Notes: generated by a model not told the origin, from the sequence alone. DNA of 64,000 nucleotides from Sphingomonas mollis (GCF_016427505.1 NZ_JAELXS010000001.1:248001-312000), one strand, 5' to 3'. Positions 1 to 10,043 are shown, numbered from the stretch's first letter. Program-made: numbers and translations.

Positions 1-1706
1 TCATGCACGGATTGTTCGACGGTGGCGGCGGTGCGGGACTTGCGGATTACTGGAAGGCGATCGCCGGTTCGCCCCGTGGCGGTGGTGGCTTCATCTGGGT
101 GTTCGCCGATGAAGGCATCGCGCGCACCGATCGCGGCGGCGCGATCGATACGTTCAGTACCTTCGCGCCCGACGGGATCGTCGGCCCGCGCCACGAACCG
201 GAAGCGAGCGTCGCCACCATCCGCGATCTGTGGTCGCCGGTGCAGATCGATGCGCCGACGCTGGACGATCGCTTCACGGGTCTGGTGAGCGTCCGCAACG
301 GGTACGATTTCACCAGCCTGTCGCAACTCCGTTTCAGCTGGCGGCTGCTCCGCTTTCCCGGACCCGGCGCTGGCACGACAGTGGCGAATGTGATCGGCAA
401 GGGCGAGACTGCTGGCCCCGACATCGCACCGCATGCCAGCGGCGGGCTGTACCTGCGTCTGCCCGCCCGCTGGCACGAGGCGGACGCGCTGGCATTGACC
501 GCGATGCGGGACGGACAGGAAATATGGACCTGGACATGGCCCACCGCACGGCTCGATGCGGCGATGCCCGTCGTCACTGCCGGACGATCGGTGGCGCCGG
601 CCGTCGCCCGGACCGGGGGCATGGTTCACCTGAGCGGGGGCGGCGTCGACGCGACGTTCGATCCCGTATCCGGATTGCTGCGCGAAGTCCGCCGCGGCGG
701 TCGGCGCTATACCCTGTCCAACGGTCCACGGCTTACCTTCGCCCGGCCGCGAGACACGGGCGTATCGACATGGCTACCGATCGCCGGCGGGGACGATGCG
801 AGCCTGACACGACAATTGCCCACCGCGATGCTGGCCAGTGTCGCTGAGGTCGAACTGGACTTCACGCAAGCCGATAGCTGGGCCGGCTTCGCGCTGGATA
901 TCTCACCCGCTGGACAGCAATGGCGGACGATCTTCGACGGATCGCGCCGCAAGACCGATGGCGAGCGCTATGTATTCCCGCCGCAGATCGTGAAGGCGAT
1001 CCGCATCCGCGATCCCCAGCGTGCCGATGGACAGGCAGTCGCGGTGAAGGCGGTACGGCTGGGCTATGAACCCGATCGCTTCCCCGCCGCATCGACGCCG
1101 GTAACGGTCCAGGCCGGTCGTGGCCGCAACGCAACGACGGGCGCGGAGGAGGCGTGGGTAGAGGCACCGGGCGCGGGCGGCCTCGACCGGGTGCGCTGGA
1201 CGATCGATGCGCGTGGCGCGCTCACGCTCGATTATGGCTACCGGTTATCGGGGCCGGTTCTCTATCACGGCGTCAGCTTCGATACGCCGCTGGCCGACAT
1301 CCGCGCCGTCCGGGCGCTGGTGAATGGTGGCGATCCCGTATGGCGCAACCGGGTGCAGGGCGGCGTGCTGGGCGTCCACGATATCGCTGGTACGCGTGGC
1401 GGCCTGCCCGACCCGGCGACGGCGGGATATTTCGCCGGATTGCGGTGGGCGACGTTCAGCGGCAACAATACATCATGGTCCGTGACCAGTGCTGTTCCGG
1501 GTCAGTATCTGCGGGTGGGCACGCGCCCGAACGATCATCCGTACACAACGGTCGACTTCCCATCGGGCGACGTCTCTTTTCTGGGCGCGATTCCCGGGAT
1601 GGGATCGAAGTTCATCAGGCCTGAGGATTCCGGGCCTTCCGGGCAGCCCACGATCGTCAGCGGCGAGCAGCGTGGAAAGCTGACCATTTCGTTTTCGCAG
1701 AATTGA
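1..1706 (+). CDS. GH2 family beta-galactosidase-like glycoside hydrolase, 3' part (5' end outside window)
   Basis: This is the C-terminal part of a large exported or periplasmic glycoside hydrolase of family 2 (LacZ-like). The visible protein opens inside the end of the catalytic TIM barrel, with HGLFDGGGGAGLADYW and GGFIWVFADEGI, a pattern typical of GH2 proteins. Beta-sandwich domains follow. A late segment around VDATFDPVSGLL resembles the small C-terminal beta-galactosidase domain. The reading frame is open to the first base, so the first ATG at position 3 is internal and the true start and the catalytic glutamates lie upstream. It converges with the oxidoreductase gene at 1827-2732. Family assignment is by motif recognition, and the substrate (galactoside or uronide) cannot be told. 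Confidence 0.8.
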   Translation, partial: MHGLFDGGGGAGLADYWKAIAGSPRGGGGFIWVFADEGIARTDRGGAIDTFSTFAPDGIVGPRHEPEASVATIRDLWSPVQIDAPTLDDRFTGLVSVRNGYDFTSLSQLRFSWRLLRFPGPGAGTTVANVIGKGETAGPDIAPHASGGLYLRLPARWHEADALALTAMRDGQEIWTWTWPTARLDAAMPVVTAGRSVAPAVARTGGMVHLSGGGVDATFDPVSGLLREVRRGGRRYTLSNGPRLTFARPRDTGVSTWLPIAGGDDASLTRQLPTAMLASVAEVELDFTQADSWAGFALDISPAGQQWRTIFDGSRRKTDGERYVFPPQIVKAIRIRDPQRADGQAVAVKAVRLGYEPDRFPAASTPVTVQAGRGRNATTGAEEAWVEAPGAGGLDRVRWTIDARGALTLDYGYRLSGPVLYHGVSFDTPLADIRAVRALVNGGDPVWRNRVQGGVLGVHDIAGTRGGLPDPATAGYFAGLRWATFSGNNTSWSVTSAVPGQYLRVGTRPNDHPYTTVDFPSGDVSFLGAIPGMGSKFIRPEDSGPSGQPTIVSGEQRGKLTISFSQN

Positions 1707-1826
1707 ACCTCGCAACCATCAAGCCCGCAAATCCGTGATCGTTTGCGATGTGGCTGTCGATCGCATGTCCCCGACCTGATCGTTCCTCGCTCTGGCATTT
1801 CGATTACCGGCTTTGACGCTCATGGC

Positions 1827-2732
1827 TCAATGCCGCGCTTGCGCTTCGGCCTGGCTGGTGATCGCCTCGCAGATTTCATGGGTCGACAGAATGTCTGCGG
1901 CAAGGGTCGGATGTTTCTCGCGCACGGCCAGCAGGAAGTCCGCGCACATCGCCTCGAAGCCTCGCTGACGGCCGACGGATGTCCAGTCGCCGCGCCGGTG
2001 GTGATATTCCGTGCCCGCCGATCGGACCGTTTCCGCCAGATTGCGCACCGACTGCCGAACGCCGTTTCCGATCACGTCCAGTCGTTCCTCGTCCAGCCCG
2101 CTATCCCGGTGCATGGTGCCGAGGGCGGTATAGCCGTCGCCGGCCAGCGTCAGCGTCACCACCTTCAGCAATCCATGTTCGACATGGGTTTCGATCGTGC
2201 GGCGCCGCACCGGGGCAGGGGCCAGGAACAGCAGCGTATCGACGACATGGATGAAATCGTCGAACACCACCCGTCGCGGCGTATCGGGCTGACGGTGACG
2301 ATGCTTTTCCATGACGATCAGGTTCGCGCCGGTGTCGCGAAGGGCCGCATAATCGGGCGCGAAACGGCGATTGAACCCGATTTTCAGCAGCGTTTCCTGC
2401 CGTTCCGCCAGTGCGACGAGCTGTCGGGCTTCGGCAAGGCTGTCAGCGAGCGGCTTGTCGACGAAGGTGGGGATACGCCGTTCGAGAAGCATCCGGACGA
2501 GCGCCGGATGCGCCCCGGTCGCTGCATGAACGAACGCCGCGTCGAACGTCGTGGCCGCCAGTGCCCGATCGATGCCGGCATGTAGATGAGGCATACGGAA
2601 CATACGGCCGGCGTCATGGAGCATCGCCTGATCGCGGGTCGCCAGATGCACCTCCAGCTCCGGAAGCGCCGACAACACCGGTAGATATCCTTTGCGAGCG
2701 ATATCGCCCAATCCCGTCACCAGCACGCGCAT
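1827..2732 (-). CDS. Gfo/Idh/MocA family oxidoreductase
   Basis: This is a 301-residue NAD(P)-dependent dehydrogenase of the Gfo/Idh/MocA family. The N-terminus MRVLVTGLGDIARKGYLPVL is a Rossmann nucleotide-binding loop, and FVDKPLADS near residue 90 is the family's EKP-type motif. The length is slightly below the usual 330-380 residues. The ATG at 2732 has a GGAG Shine-Dalgarno six bases upstream. It converges with the GH2 gene, which suggests a role in modifying a sugar or cyclitol released by glycosidases, but that is inference from context. The family is too broad to name a substrate. Confidence 0.8.
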   Translation of the reverse strand: MRVLVTGLGDIARKGYLPVLSALPELEVHLATRDQAMLHDAGRMFRMPHLHAGIDRALAATTFDAAFVHAATGAHPALVRMLLERRIPTFVDKPLADSLAEARQLVALAERQETLLKIGFNRRFAPDYAALRDTGANLIVMEKHRHRQPDTPRRVVFDDFIHVVDTLLFLAPAPVRRRTIETHVEHGLLKVVTLTLAGDGYTALGTMHRDSGLDEERLDVIGNGVRQSVRNLAETVRSAGTEYHHRRGDWTSVGRQRGFEAMCADFLLAVREKHPTLAADILSTHEICEAITSQAEAQARH

Positions 2733-2896
2733 CGCGATCTCCGAACTCTCAGTGATGGCCTGTGCGCCGGGTCGTCACCGTGTCGTAAGTATGGCGCGGC
2801 GCCCGCGGCGCATTGACCAGGTCGGCACCGCGATCAAGGGTCGGTCGCATCGACTCCGTCTGGGTTGTCAGAAGACATCCGAAGGGGATCGAATTC

Positions 2897-5800
2897 GTGC
2901 ACCGCCTGCTCCTGACTTCCTCCGCCACATTTGCCCTGGTCGCCGCCACGTCCGCATTCGGACAGACGGTCGTCGATACGAAGCGGACGATGTCCATCCG
3001 CACATCGACCATCCGCAGTGGCACGCCCGACAATATCAGCATCGTCGCCGCCGGCGGCATCGCCCCGACCACCGGGACGGCGGTGACCATCGACAGCAAC
3101 AACAACGTGACCAACGCCGGCACCATCCAGGTGACCGATGCCAACGGCGCGACCGGCATTCTGGCGCAGGCCGGTGTGCGGAGCGAGATCAGCAACAGCG
3201 GCAAGATCATCGTCGACGAAACCTACACGCCCACCGATCTGGACAAGGACGGCGATCTCGACGGTCCTTTCGCGCAAGGCACCGGCCGTACCGGCATCCG
3301 CACGGCGGGCGCGTTCACCGGTACAATCTCCAACGCTGGCGAGATCACCGTGGAGGGCAATGATTCCGCCGGCATCTATCTGGGCGGTCCGCTGACCGGC
3401 ACCCTGACGCATGGTGGCAAGACCAGCGTCGTCGGCGACCGCACGGTGGGCGTGCGGGCGGCGGCGGTGACCGGCAATGTCACGCTCGGTGGCACGATCA
3501 CCGCGGTCGGCCGCGATGCGGTCGGCGCGCGGCTGGACGGCAACATCGCCGGTGCGCTGGTTGTCGAGGGGGTGATCGGATCGACGGGATATCGCTCGAC
3601 CACCGCACCAGCAGACGTATCGAAACTGGATGCCGACGACCTGTTGCAGGGCGGGTCGGCGCTGGTCGTCGCGGGCGATGTGACAGGCGGCATCACGCTG
3701 TCGAACGCCACCGGCAAGATCGCCGATGTCATCTCCTATGGCGCCGCGCCGGCCTTTCAGATCGGTGCGGCGGATCGGGCGATTACGATCGGTGCGGTGG
3801 CGGGTACGACGCCGTCGGCCGGGCTGGTGGTCAACGGCAAGGTGACCGGCAACGGTGTATATAACGGCGTTTCGGCCACCGCGCTGTCGATCGGCGGGCT
3901 GGGCGGTGGCGTGACGATCGCGCAAGGGGTGGCGATCGGCGGCACCGTTCAGGCATCCGCCGTGAACGCCGCCGCCACGGCGATCCACTTCGGGGCGGGC
4001 GCGGCCACGCCCGAATTGCGGGTGTCCGGCACCGTGGCCGCCACCGGCGGCGGCGTCGCGACCACCCGGTCGACGGGTGTCCTGATCGATACGGGCGCGT
4101 CGGTGGCGACGATCCGCAACAGCGGCACGATCCGCGCCGGCGCCACGGGGGCGACGGCGGCGGCCATCCTCGATCGCACCGGCGGCGTCACGCTGGTCGA
4201 AAACAGCGGCACCATCGTCGCGGCGGGCGCGGATGCGACGCGATCGGTCGCGATCGATCTGTCGGCGAACACCATCGGCGCGGTCGTCCGTCAGGTCGCG
4301 GTGACGGGTGCGGCCGCCCCGGCGATCACCGGCGCGATACGTTTCGGTTCGGGCAGCGACCGGCTGGATATCGCGGCGGGATCGGTGGCGGGTGAGGTGT
4401 CGTTCGGCAGCGGCAACAACCGGCTCGACATGAGCGGCGCCGGCACCTTCGCCGGCACCGCGATCTTTGACAGCGGCGTGGATACGCTGGCGATCGGTGG
4501 CACCGCGCGGTTCGACGGCACGGCCGATTTCGCCGGCGGCGGTCAGGATGTGCTGGCGATCGCGGGCAAGGGCGTGTTCGCCGGGCGGCTGGTCAATGCC
4601 GGCAATCTGGCGGTGACGGTCGCGGCCGGCGGCGGCACCTTCGCGGCGAGCGGCGGTGCCACGATCGGTTCGCTGACGCTCGGCGAGCAATCGATCCTGA
4701 GCGTCGCACTCGACAGGGCGAACCCGGCCGCCAACCTGATCCAGGTGACCGGTGCGACGGCGATCGGCGCCAACAGCCAGCTGGCGCTGCGCGTGACCGG
4801 CGGCACCGACATCACCGGCCGCTATGTCGTCCTGCGCTCGGGTACGCTGACCGGAGCGACCAATCTCACCCTCGCCACCACCGCCGTCCCGTTCCTCTAC
4901 AAGGGAGCGATCGTCGCGACCGCCCCGAACGAGATCGCGGTCGAGGTCGTGCGCAAGGCACGTACCGAACTGGGGCTGAACGCCGCCGCCGCCAGCGCCT
5001 TCGACGCGATCGACACGGCGATCGGGAGTGACGTGAAAGTCGCCGCCGCGATCCGCGGGATTTACGACGGTGCCGCCTTTCGCGGCGCGATCGACCAGAT
5101 GCTGCCCAACTATGCCGGCGGCGTGTTCGAGAGCGTGACGCTCGCGTCGCGGGCGGCGGCGGGGCAGTTGCGCGAGCCGGCGGGCGAGTTCACCGAGGAG
5201 GGTAGCTGGGGCATGTGGCTGACCCCGGTCGGCTGGGACGCATCCAAGGCGGCACGGAGCACGACCAGTTACGATGTGCGCGGCTGGGGCATCAGCGGCG
5301 GGCTGGAGCGCAAATCGCAGGCGGGCAATTTCGGCGTCTCGCTCGCCTATCTGCGCGGCCGCGACAATGAGGGCGTGGCGGTCAACCGGGTGAACCACAG
5401 CCAGTACGAGCTGGCCGGTTTCTGGCGCGGCCATTGGGGAGGGTTCGCCGCGCAGGTGCGCGGGTCGGCGGCGTTCCTGTCGTTCGACGCGCGGCGCCAG
5501 TTCGACGGTACGATCGGATCGGAAGTCGTGCAGCGTCGGGCCAATGCGGACTGGAACGGCATGCTCTATTCCGGATCGGGCGGCGTGTCGTACGAACATG
5601 TCATTGGCCAGTTCAGCCTGCGGCCCAATCTGGCGCTCGATTACTACAAGCTCAATGAGGACGCCTATCGCGAGACGGGGGGCGGCACCGCGTACGACCT
5701 GACGGTGCGCAAGCGCAGCAGTGACGAACTGGCCGTCACGGCGGCGCTGGCGGCGGGGATCAATTTCGGCGGCGACAATCGTTACGAGCAGTGGAGCCGC

Positions 5801-6040
5801 ATCGAGGTGGAAGGGGGCCGTCGCGAACGGATCGCCGGCGCGCTCGGCCGCACCACCGCCAGCTTCGGCAGCGGCACCGCCTTCACGCTCGATCCCGAGG
5901 CGCGCGGTGGTGGTTGGACCGGCCGCGTCCGCGCGATCACCGGCACCTCGGAAGTCCGCCTCAGCGGCGAAGTGGGCGCCGAACAACGACTTGGCGACGT
6001 GGCGCTATCCGCGCGCGCCGCCCTGCAGTTCGCCTTCTAG
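2897..6040 (+). CDS. autotransporter domain-containing outer membrane protein (type V secretion)
   Basis: This is a 1047-residue type Va autotransporter. I place the start at a GTG (2897) because AAGGGG sits about nine bases upstream and a signal peptide (HRLLLTSSATFALVAATSAFGQ) follows at once; an ATG at 2813 would put 28 extra residues before the signal. The passenger (about residues 30-680) is rich in Gly, Ala, Thr and NSGTI-type repeats, for example IRNSGTIRAG and VENSGTIVAAG, as in a right-handed beta-helix. The last 280 residues, from about EEGSWGMWLTPVGW, form the beta-barrel and end in the expected C-terminal Phe (LQFAF). I see no catalytic triad or RGD motif, so adhesion or surface structure is the likeliest role. 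A strong hairpin terminator follows. Confidence 0.85.
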   Translation: MHRLLLTSSATFALVAATSAFGQTVVDTKRTMSIRTSTIRSGTPDNISIVAAGGIAPTTGTAVTIDSNNNVTNAGTIQVTDANGATGILAQAGVRSEISNSGKIIVDETYTPTDLDKDGDLDGPFAQGTGRTGIRTAGAFTGTISNAGEITVEGNDSAGIYLGGPLTGTLTHGGKTSVVGDRTVGVRAAAVTGNVTLGGTITAVGRDAVGARLDGNIAGALVVEGVIGSTGYRSTTAPADVSKLDADDLLQGGSALVVAGDVTGGITLSNATGKIADVISYGAAPAFQIGAADRAITIGAVAGTTPSAGLVVNGKVTGNGVYNGVSATALSIGGLGGGVTIAQGVAIGGTVQASAVNAAATAIHFGAGAATPELRVSGTVAATGGGVATTRSTGVLIDTGASVATIRNSGTIRAGATGATAAAILDRTGGVTLVENSGTIVAAGADATRSVAIDLSANTIGAVVRQVAVTGAAAPAITGAIRFGSGSDRLDIAAGSVAGEVSFGSGNNRLDMSGAGTFAGTAIFDSGVDTLAIGGTARFDGTADFAGGGQDVLAIAGKGVFAGRLVNAGNLAVTVAAGGGTFAASGGATIGSLTLGEQSILSVALDRANPAANLIQVTGATAIGANSQLALRVTGGTDITGRYVVLRSGTLTGATNLTLATTAVPFLYKGAIVATAPNEIAVEVVRKARTELGLNAAAASAFDAIDTAIGSDVKVAAAIRGIYDGAAFRGAIDQMLPNYAGGVFESVTLASRAAAGQLREPAGEFTEEGSWGMWLTPVGWDASKAARSTTSYDVRGWGISGGLERKSQAGNFGVSLAYLRGRDNEGVAVNRVNHSQYELAGFWRGHWGGFAAQVRGSAAFLSFDARRQFDGTIGSEVVQRRANADWNGMLYSGSGGVSYEHVIGQFSLRPNLALDYYKLNEDAYRETGGGTAYDLTVRKRSSDELAVTAALAAGINFGGDNRYEQWSRIEVEGGRRERIAGALGRTTASFGSGTAFTLDPEARGGGWTGRVRAITGTSEVRLSGEVGAEQRLGDVALSARAALQFAF

Positions 6041-6078
6041 GCGAAGCGCGTGGGCACCCCCGACCTGCGCATCCTGCC

Positions 6079-6109
6079 GGATCTCCACCCCGCCCCGGGG
6101 TGGAGATCC
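6079..6109 (+). terminator. hairpin terminator after the autotransporter gene
   Basis: A perfect 13-bp stem (GGATCTCCACCCC at 6079-6091 with its complement at 6097-6109) closes a five-base loop and is followed by TTCTCCC. It lies 39 bases after the autotransporter stop codon. The T tract is weak, but the stem is very stable. It separates the autotransporter from the fecI operon and supports the later sigma-factor start at 6173. Confidence 0.75.
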
Positions 6110-6172
6110 TTCTCCCATGACCGTCGTTCGGCTAGACGACCGACCTCCCCGATCCTCCAGCCGGTTCCTGTT

Positions 6173-6676
6173 ATGCCGCCCACCGGGCTCGAAGCCGTCT
6201 ATCTCGCCAATCGCGACAAGCTCGTGCGCTTCCTGAGGGCGCGCGGCGCGGACGACGCGGCGGAGGATCTGGTGCACGACCTGTGGCTGCGGGTGTCCGG
6301 GCAGATGGCAGGGCCGGTGGGCAATCCGCTGGCCTATCTGTTTCGGGCGGCGGACATGCTGATGATCGATCGCTATCGGTCGCGTCGGCAGGCGGAACGC
6401 CGGGAGCAGGCATGGGAGGAGACGCGGGCCGGCGATGCCGCATCCGGCGAACCGGAGGCGGAACGGCTGGTCGCAGTCCGGCAGGAAGCGGCACAGGTGG
6501 AGCGGATGCTCCGCGCGCTCGGCCCCCGCAAGGAAGCGATCTTTCGTCGGGCGCGGATCGACGGGGTTCCCCAGCGGCGGATCGCGGAGGAACTCGGCAT
6601 CAGCATCAGCACGGTGGAAAGCGACCTGCGAGCCGCATGCAGGGCACTGGCCCAGCTCAAGGAAGACATACGATGA
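6173..6676 (+). CDS. FecI-type ECF sigma-70 factor
   Basis: This is a 167-residue extracytoplasmic-function sigma factor that should direct RNA polymerase to genes switched on by an outer-membrane ligand. Region 2 is visible in LEAVYLANRDKLVRFLRARG and AAEDLVHDLWLRV. Region 4 is the helix-turn-helix GVPQRRIAEELGISISTVES. The start at 6173 gives the normal family length; upstream in-frame starts would read back through the terminator hairpin. The stop overlaps the fecR start by four bases (ATGA), so the two are translationally coupled. This is the usual FecI-FecR-FecA order, in which the anti-sigma factor relays the receptor signal to the sigma factor. Confidence 0.9.
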   Translation: MPPTGLEAVYLANRDKLVRFLRARGADDAAEDLVHDLWLRVSGQMAGPVGNPLAYLFRAADMLMIDRYRSRRQAERREQAWEETRAGDAASGEPEAERLVAVRQEAAQVERMLRALGPRKEAIFRRARIDGVPQRRIAEELGISISTVESDLRAACRALAQLKEDIR

Positions 6677-7644
6677 GCGAGGATCGCAACGACGTCGCAT
6701 CCGGGCCGGTTGGCATCGATGACGAGGCACTCGACTGGGTGATCCAGATGGCGGAGCCACAGGCGGATTGGGATGCCTATCTGGCATGGCTGGAGGCGGA
6801 CCCGACGCGCGCCGAACGTTACGATCGGGCGGCGTCCGCTCTGCAGGATGCGGCGATCGCCGTCGCCCGGCTGCCGGTTTCCCCGCCAGCGACCGCGGCG
6901 CACCCCGATACCGCCGACGCCGGCGGCGACCCCACTGGCTGGACACGCCGCCGCTGGCTGGGCGGCGCGGTCGCGGCGGCACTGGTCGGCGCGATCGGGC
7001 TGGGCGTCTGGACCGGGCGGAGCGATCCCTACATCGTCGCGACGGCGGCGGGTGAACAGCGGACCGTCGATCTCGGTGACGGTAGCAGCATCGTGCTGGC
7101 GGGGGCCTCGGAGGTACGGCTGGATCACAAGGCGCCCCGCGTCGCCGCGGTCGAGCGCGGCGAGGCGCTGTTTCGGGTGCGGCACGATCCGGGTCGGCCG
7201 TTCGATGTGCGGGTCGGCGATCTGGCGTTGACCGACCTCGGCACCGTGTTCGACGTGCAAAGGCTGGGGCGGCGGACGCGGGTATCGGTGGCGGAAGGCG
7301 CGGTGATGGTCGATCCCGACGGTGCGGCGCTGCGCCTCGATCCGGGGCAGGCCGTCATCGCCGATGGCGCAGTTCTCGAACGCCAGTCGATCGATGCGGT
7401 GGATGTCGGCGGCTGGCGGGACGGCCGGCTGGCCTATGACGACGCCACCTTGGCCGAAGTGGCCGAAGACCTGTCACGTCAGCTCGCGATGCGGATCGCC
7501 ACGGCACCGTCGGTCGCGGGCCGGAAGTTTCGCGGGACGCTGGAGATCGGCAGTCTCAGGAACGATCCTACGCTTCTGGGCGAGTTGCTCGGTGTGAGCG
7601 TCCGGCGGACAGGGGGTGGCTGGATGCTGGAACCGCGCCGGTGA
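6673..7644 (+). CDS. FecR-family anti-sigma regulator
   Basis: This 323-residue inner-membrane protein holds the partner sigma factor until the TonB receptor signals. Residues 16-55 (DDEALDWVIQMAEPQADWDAYLAWLEADP) are the cytoplasmic DUF4880 sigma-binding domain. A transmembrane helix follows a basic motif (RRRWLGGAVAAALVGAIGLGVW). The periplasmic FecR domain begins at TAAGEQRTVDLGDGSSIVL. A C-terminal DUF4974/STN-like segment (LAYDDATLAEVAEDLSRQL) probably contacts the receptor. Its ATG overlaps the sigma-factor stop, and its TGA overlaps the GTG of the next gene, so all three genes are coupled. Confidence 0.9.
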   Translation: MSEDRNDVASGPVGIDDEALDWVIQMAEPQADWDAYLAWLEADPTRAERYDRAASALQDAAIAVARLPVSPPATAAHPDTADAGGDPTGWTRRRWLGGAVAAALVGAIGLGVWTGRSDPYIVATAAGEQRTVDLGDGSSIVLAGASEVRLDHKAPRVAAVERGEALFRVRHDPGRPFDVRVGDLALTDLGTVFDVQRLGRRTRVSVAEGAVMVDPDGAALRLDPGQAVIADGAVLERQSIDAVDVGGWRDGRLAYDDATLAEVAEDLSRQLAMRIATAPSVAGRKFRGTLEIGSLRNDPTLLGELLGVSVRRTGGGWMLEPRR

Positions 7645-10043
7645 GGGGAACGGCGGCGGGTGTCGGTTCCGCCTTCCTGTTGATGGTCGCCGCGCCGGTC
7701 GCGGCCGAGCCGTTGCTGATCGACCTGCCGGCGGGCAGCGTCCGTCAGCAGGTCATGGCGCTCGGCCGGCTGGCGCGCGTCAGCATCGTCGTGCCGGATG
7801 CGCGCCTGTGGTCGCGGCGGGTGCCGGCGCTGCGCGGCCGTATGCCGGCGTCTGCGGCGCTTTCCGCCATCGCCGCCCAGGCGGGTGCCCGGGTGGAGGC
7901 GATCGGGCCGGGCAGCTGGCGGCTGACGAGACGGGTTGCCGTCGCTCCGCGACCGCCACATCGCACCGTTCCTTCTCCGCCGACCGCCGCACCGGTCGAG
8001 GTCGGACCCGATATCGTCGTGACCGCGAGCAAGCGTGACACGACGCGGGCCAATTTCGCCGGACAGGTGGTACGCGTATCGGGTCGCGATCTGGAACTGG
8101 GTGGCGCCGGCGGCACGGAACGCCTGACCCAGCGGCTGACCAGCGTCACCTCGACCTATCTGGGGGCTGGCCGCAACAAGCTGTTCATCCGCGGCATCGC
8201 CGATTCGAGTTTCACCGGACCGACCCAGGCCACCGTCGGCCAATATTATGGCGATCTGCGGCTGAGCTACAACGCGCCCGATCCCGATCTGCGGCTCGCC
8301 GATCTGGCGGCGGTCGAGGTGCTGGAGGGGCCGCAGGGTACGTTGTACGGCGCCGGTTCGCTGGGCGGGTTGATCCGCCTCGTGCCCAATCCGCCCGATC
8401 TGGTGAACATATCCGGATCGGCGGCGATCGGTGGATCGGCGACGACACACGGCAAGCCGGGGGCGGATACGCAGGTCGTGCTCAACCTGCCGGTCGTATC
8501 GGAACGACTGGCTCTCCGGCTGGTCGCCAATACGGCGAGCGAGGGGGGCTATATCGACAAGCCCCTGCTGGACCGGGTCGATGTGAACCGGACCCGCATC
8601 GCCGGCGGCCGTGCGACCGCGCATCTCGAACTGGGGGCCGGCTGGAGCGCCGAGGTCGTGAGGCTTGGCCAGCGGATCAGGGGAGCGGACAGCCAGTACG
8701 CGGATCGCGACGGGGTGCCGCTGACCCGGTCGGCCGCGGTGACCGAGGGGTTCCGGTCGGACTTCGCACAGGGCCAGTTCGTTCTCGCCGGCCGGATCGG
8801 CGACGTGCGCCTGCGATCGACCACCGGCGTCACTGCGCATGACCTGATGGAGCGGTATGATGCCACCGCGCCGGATGGACCCCCACGCCTGTTCGCTCAG
8901 GCGAACAGGACGCGGATGCAGGCCAACGAGACCCGCGTCTGGTCGTCGGCGCCCGATGGATCGGGCTGGCTCGCCGGGTTCAGCTATGTCCACAACCGGA
9001 CGCGGCTGACCCGCCTGTACGGCACGCCGGGTGCACTGGTGCCGACGACGGGCGTCGTCAACGCGATCACCGAGCGGACGTTGTATGGAGAGGCCAGCGT
9101 GCGGTTGCTGCCGGGATTGCTGACGACGGGTGGGTTGCGCGTCACCCGGTCGCGGCTCGACGGCGAGGGGGAGGACGTACCGCTGTCGCTGGTTCTCCCC
9201 GCCGCCATTACGGCGCGGCGGCCGCAGACGATCGTCCTGCCGGCGGCGGCGGCGCTGATCGATCTGGCGCCGCGCGCGAAGCTGTTCCTGCGCTATCAAC
9301 AGGGGTTTCGGCCGGGCGGTCTGGCGATCGAGGGCGATTACGTCCGCCAGTTCCGTAACGACCGCGTCGCGACGATCGAAGCGGGCGCGCGTCTGGGCGA
9401 GCCCGGTGTCGACACCATCGACGCCAGCCTGACGCTCGCACGCGCATCGTGGCGCGATATCCAGGCCGATTTCATCGACGGCAGCGGGCTGCCCAGCACC
9501 GCCAACATCGGCGATGGCGAGTTGTGGACCATAGAGGGCGTCGTCGGCGCGCGGGTGATGGATGGGTTGCGGCTCGAAGGGGCGTTTTCCTATAACGACG
9601 GGCGTATCGAGGAACCGTCGCAGGCGCTGATCGCGTTCGCGACCGCCGATCCGCGAGTGGACAGCGCCGCCGCCCGCGCCGAGATCCTCGCCCGGTTGAA
9701 GCAGATACCGAACATCGCCCGCATCACGGCGCGGGGTGGTGCAACGTACCGGCGACGAATGGGTGATGGGACCGATCTGACCGTCGACGGATGGCTCCGC
9801 TATGTCGGGTCCTCGCGCCTCGGCGTGGGGCCGGTGCTGGGACAACGGCAGGGCAGCTATCTCGATTCCGGTATCTCCGGGCGTCTTGGTCTGCCCGGTT
9901 TCGGCATCACCGCCAGCATCACCAATCTCACCAACGAACGCGGCAATCGCTTTGCTCTCGGCACGCCGTTCACCACCGGCCGCGATCAGGTGACACCGCT
10001 GCGGCCACGCACCGTGCGGATCGGCATCGATGCACCGTTCTGA
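7641..10043 (+). CDS. TonB-dependent receptor with N-terminal STN signalling domain (FecA type)
   Basis: This is an 800-residue outer-membrane transducer. It has a signal peptide (residues 1-22, ending VAAEP) and an STN signalling domain at about 23-75 (LLIDLPAGSVRQQVMALGRL). A Pro-rich linker, a TonB box (PDIVVTA), a plug with VEVLEGPQGTLYGAGSLGGLIR, and a beta-barrel ending in Phe follow. The GTG start overlaps the fecR stop by four bases (GTGA). The STN domain and the operon show that it both imports a ligand and signals through FecR to FecI. The ligand is unknown: ferric siderophores are the classic case, but the hydrolases downstream leave peptides or glycans open. Confidence 0.9.
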   Translation: MRGTAAGVGSAFLLMVAAPVAAEPLLIDLPAGSVRQQVMALGRLARVSIVVPDARLWSRRVPALRGRMPASAALSAIAAQAGARVEAIGPGSWRLTRRVAVAPRPPHRTVPSPPTAAPVEVGPDIVVTASKRDTTRANFAGQVVRVSGRDLELGGAGGTERLTQRLTSVTSTYLGAGRNKLFIRGIADSSFTGPTQATVGQYYGDLRLSYNAPDPDLRLADLAAVEVLEGPQGTLYGAGSLGGLIRLVPNPPDLVNISGSAAIGGSATTHGKPGADTQVVLNLPVVSERLALRLVANTASEGGYIDKPLLDRVDVNRTRIAGGRATAHLELGAGWSAEVVRLGQRIRGADSQYADRDGVPLTRSAAVTEGFRSDFAQGQFVLAGRIGDVRLRSTTGVTAHDLMERYDATAPDGPPRLFAQANRTRMQANETRVWSSAPDGSGWLAGFSYVHNRTRLTRLYGTPGALVPTTGVVNAITERTLYGEASVRLLPGLLTTGGLRVTRSRLDGEGEDVPLSLVLPAAITARRPQTIVLPAAAALIDLAPRAKLFLRYQQGFRPGGLAIEGDYVRQFRNDRVATIEAGARLGEPGVDTIDASLTLARASWRDIQADFIDGSGLPSTANIGDGELWTIEGVVGARVMDGLRLEGAFSYNDGRIEEPSQALIAFATADPRVDSAAARAEILARLKQIPNIARITARGGATYRRRMGDGTDLTVDGWLRYVGSSRLGVGPVLGQRQGSYLDSGISGRLGLPGFGITASITNLTNERGNRFALGTPFTTGRDQVTPLRPRTVRIGIDAPF

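Noticed and set aside
2834-5986. 1050-codon open frame antisense to the autotransporter gene
   Set aside because: It lies entirely opposite a clear coding gene, its product is low-complexity Arg/Gly/Asp-rich with no domain, and long antisense frames are expected in G+C-rich DNA with strong third-position bias.
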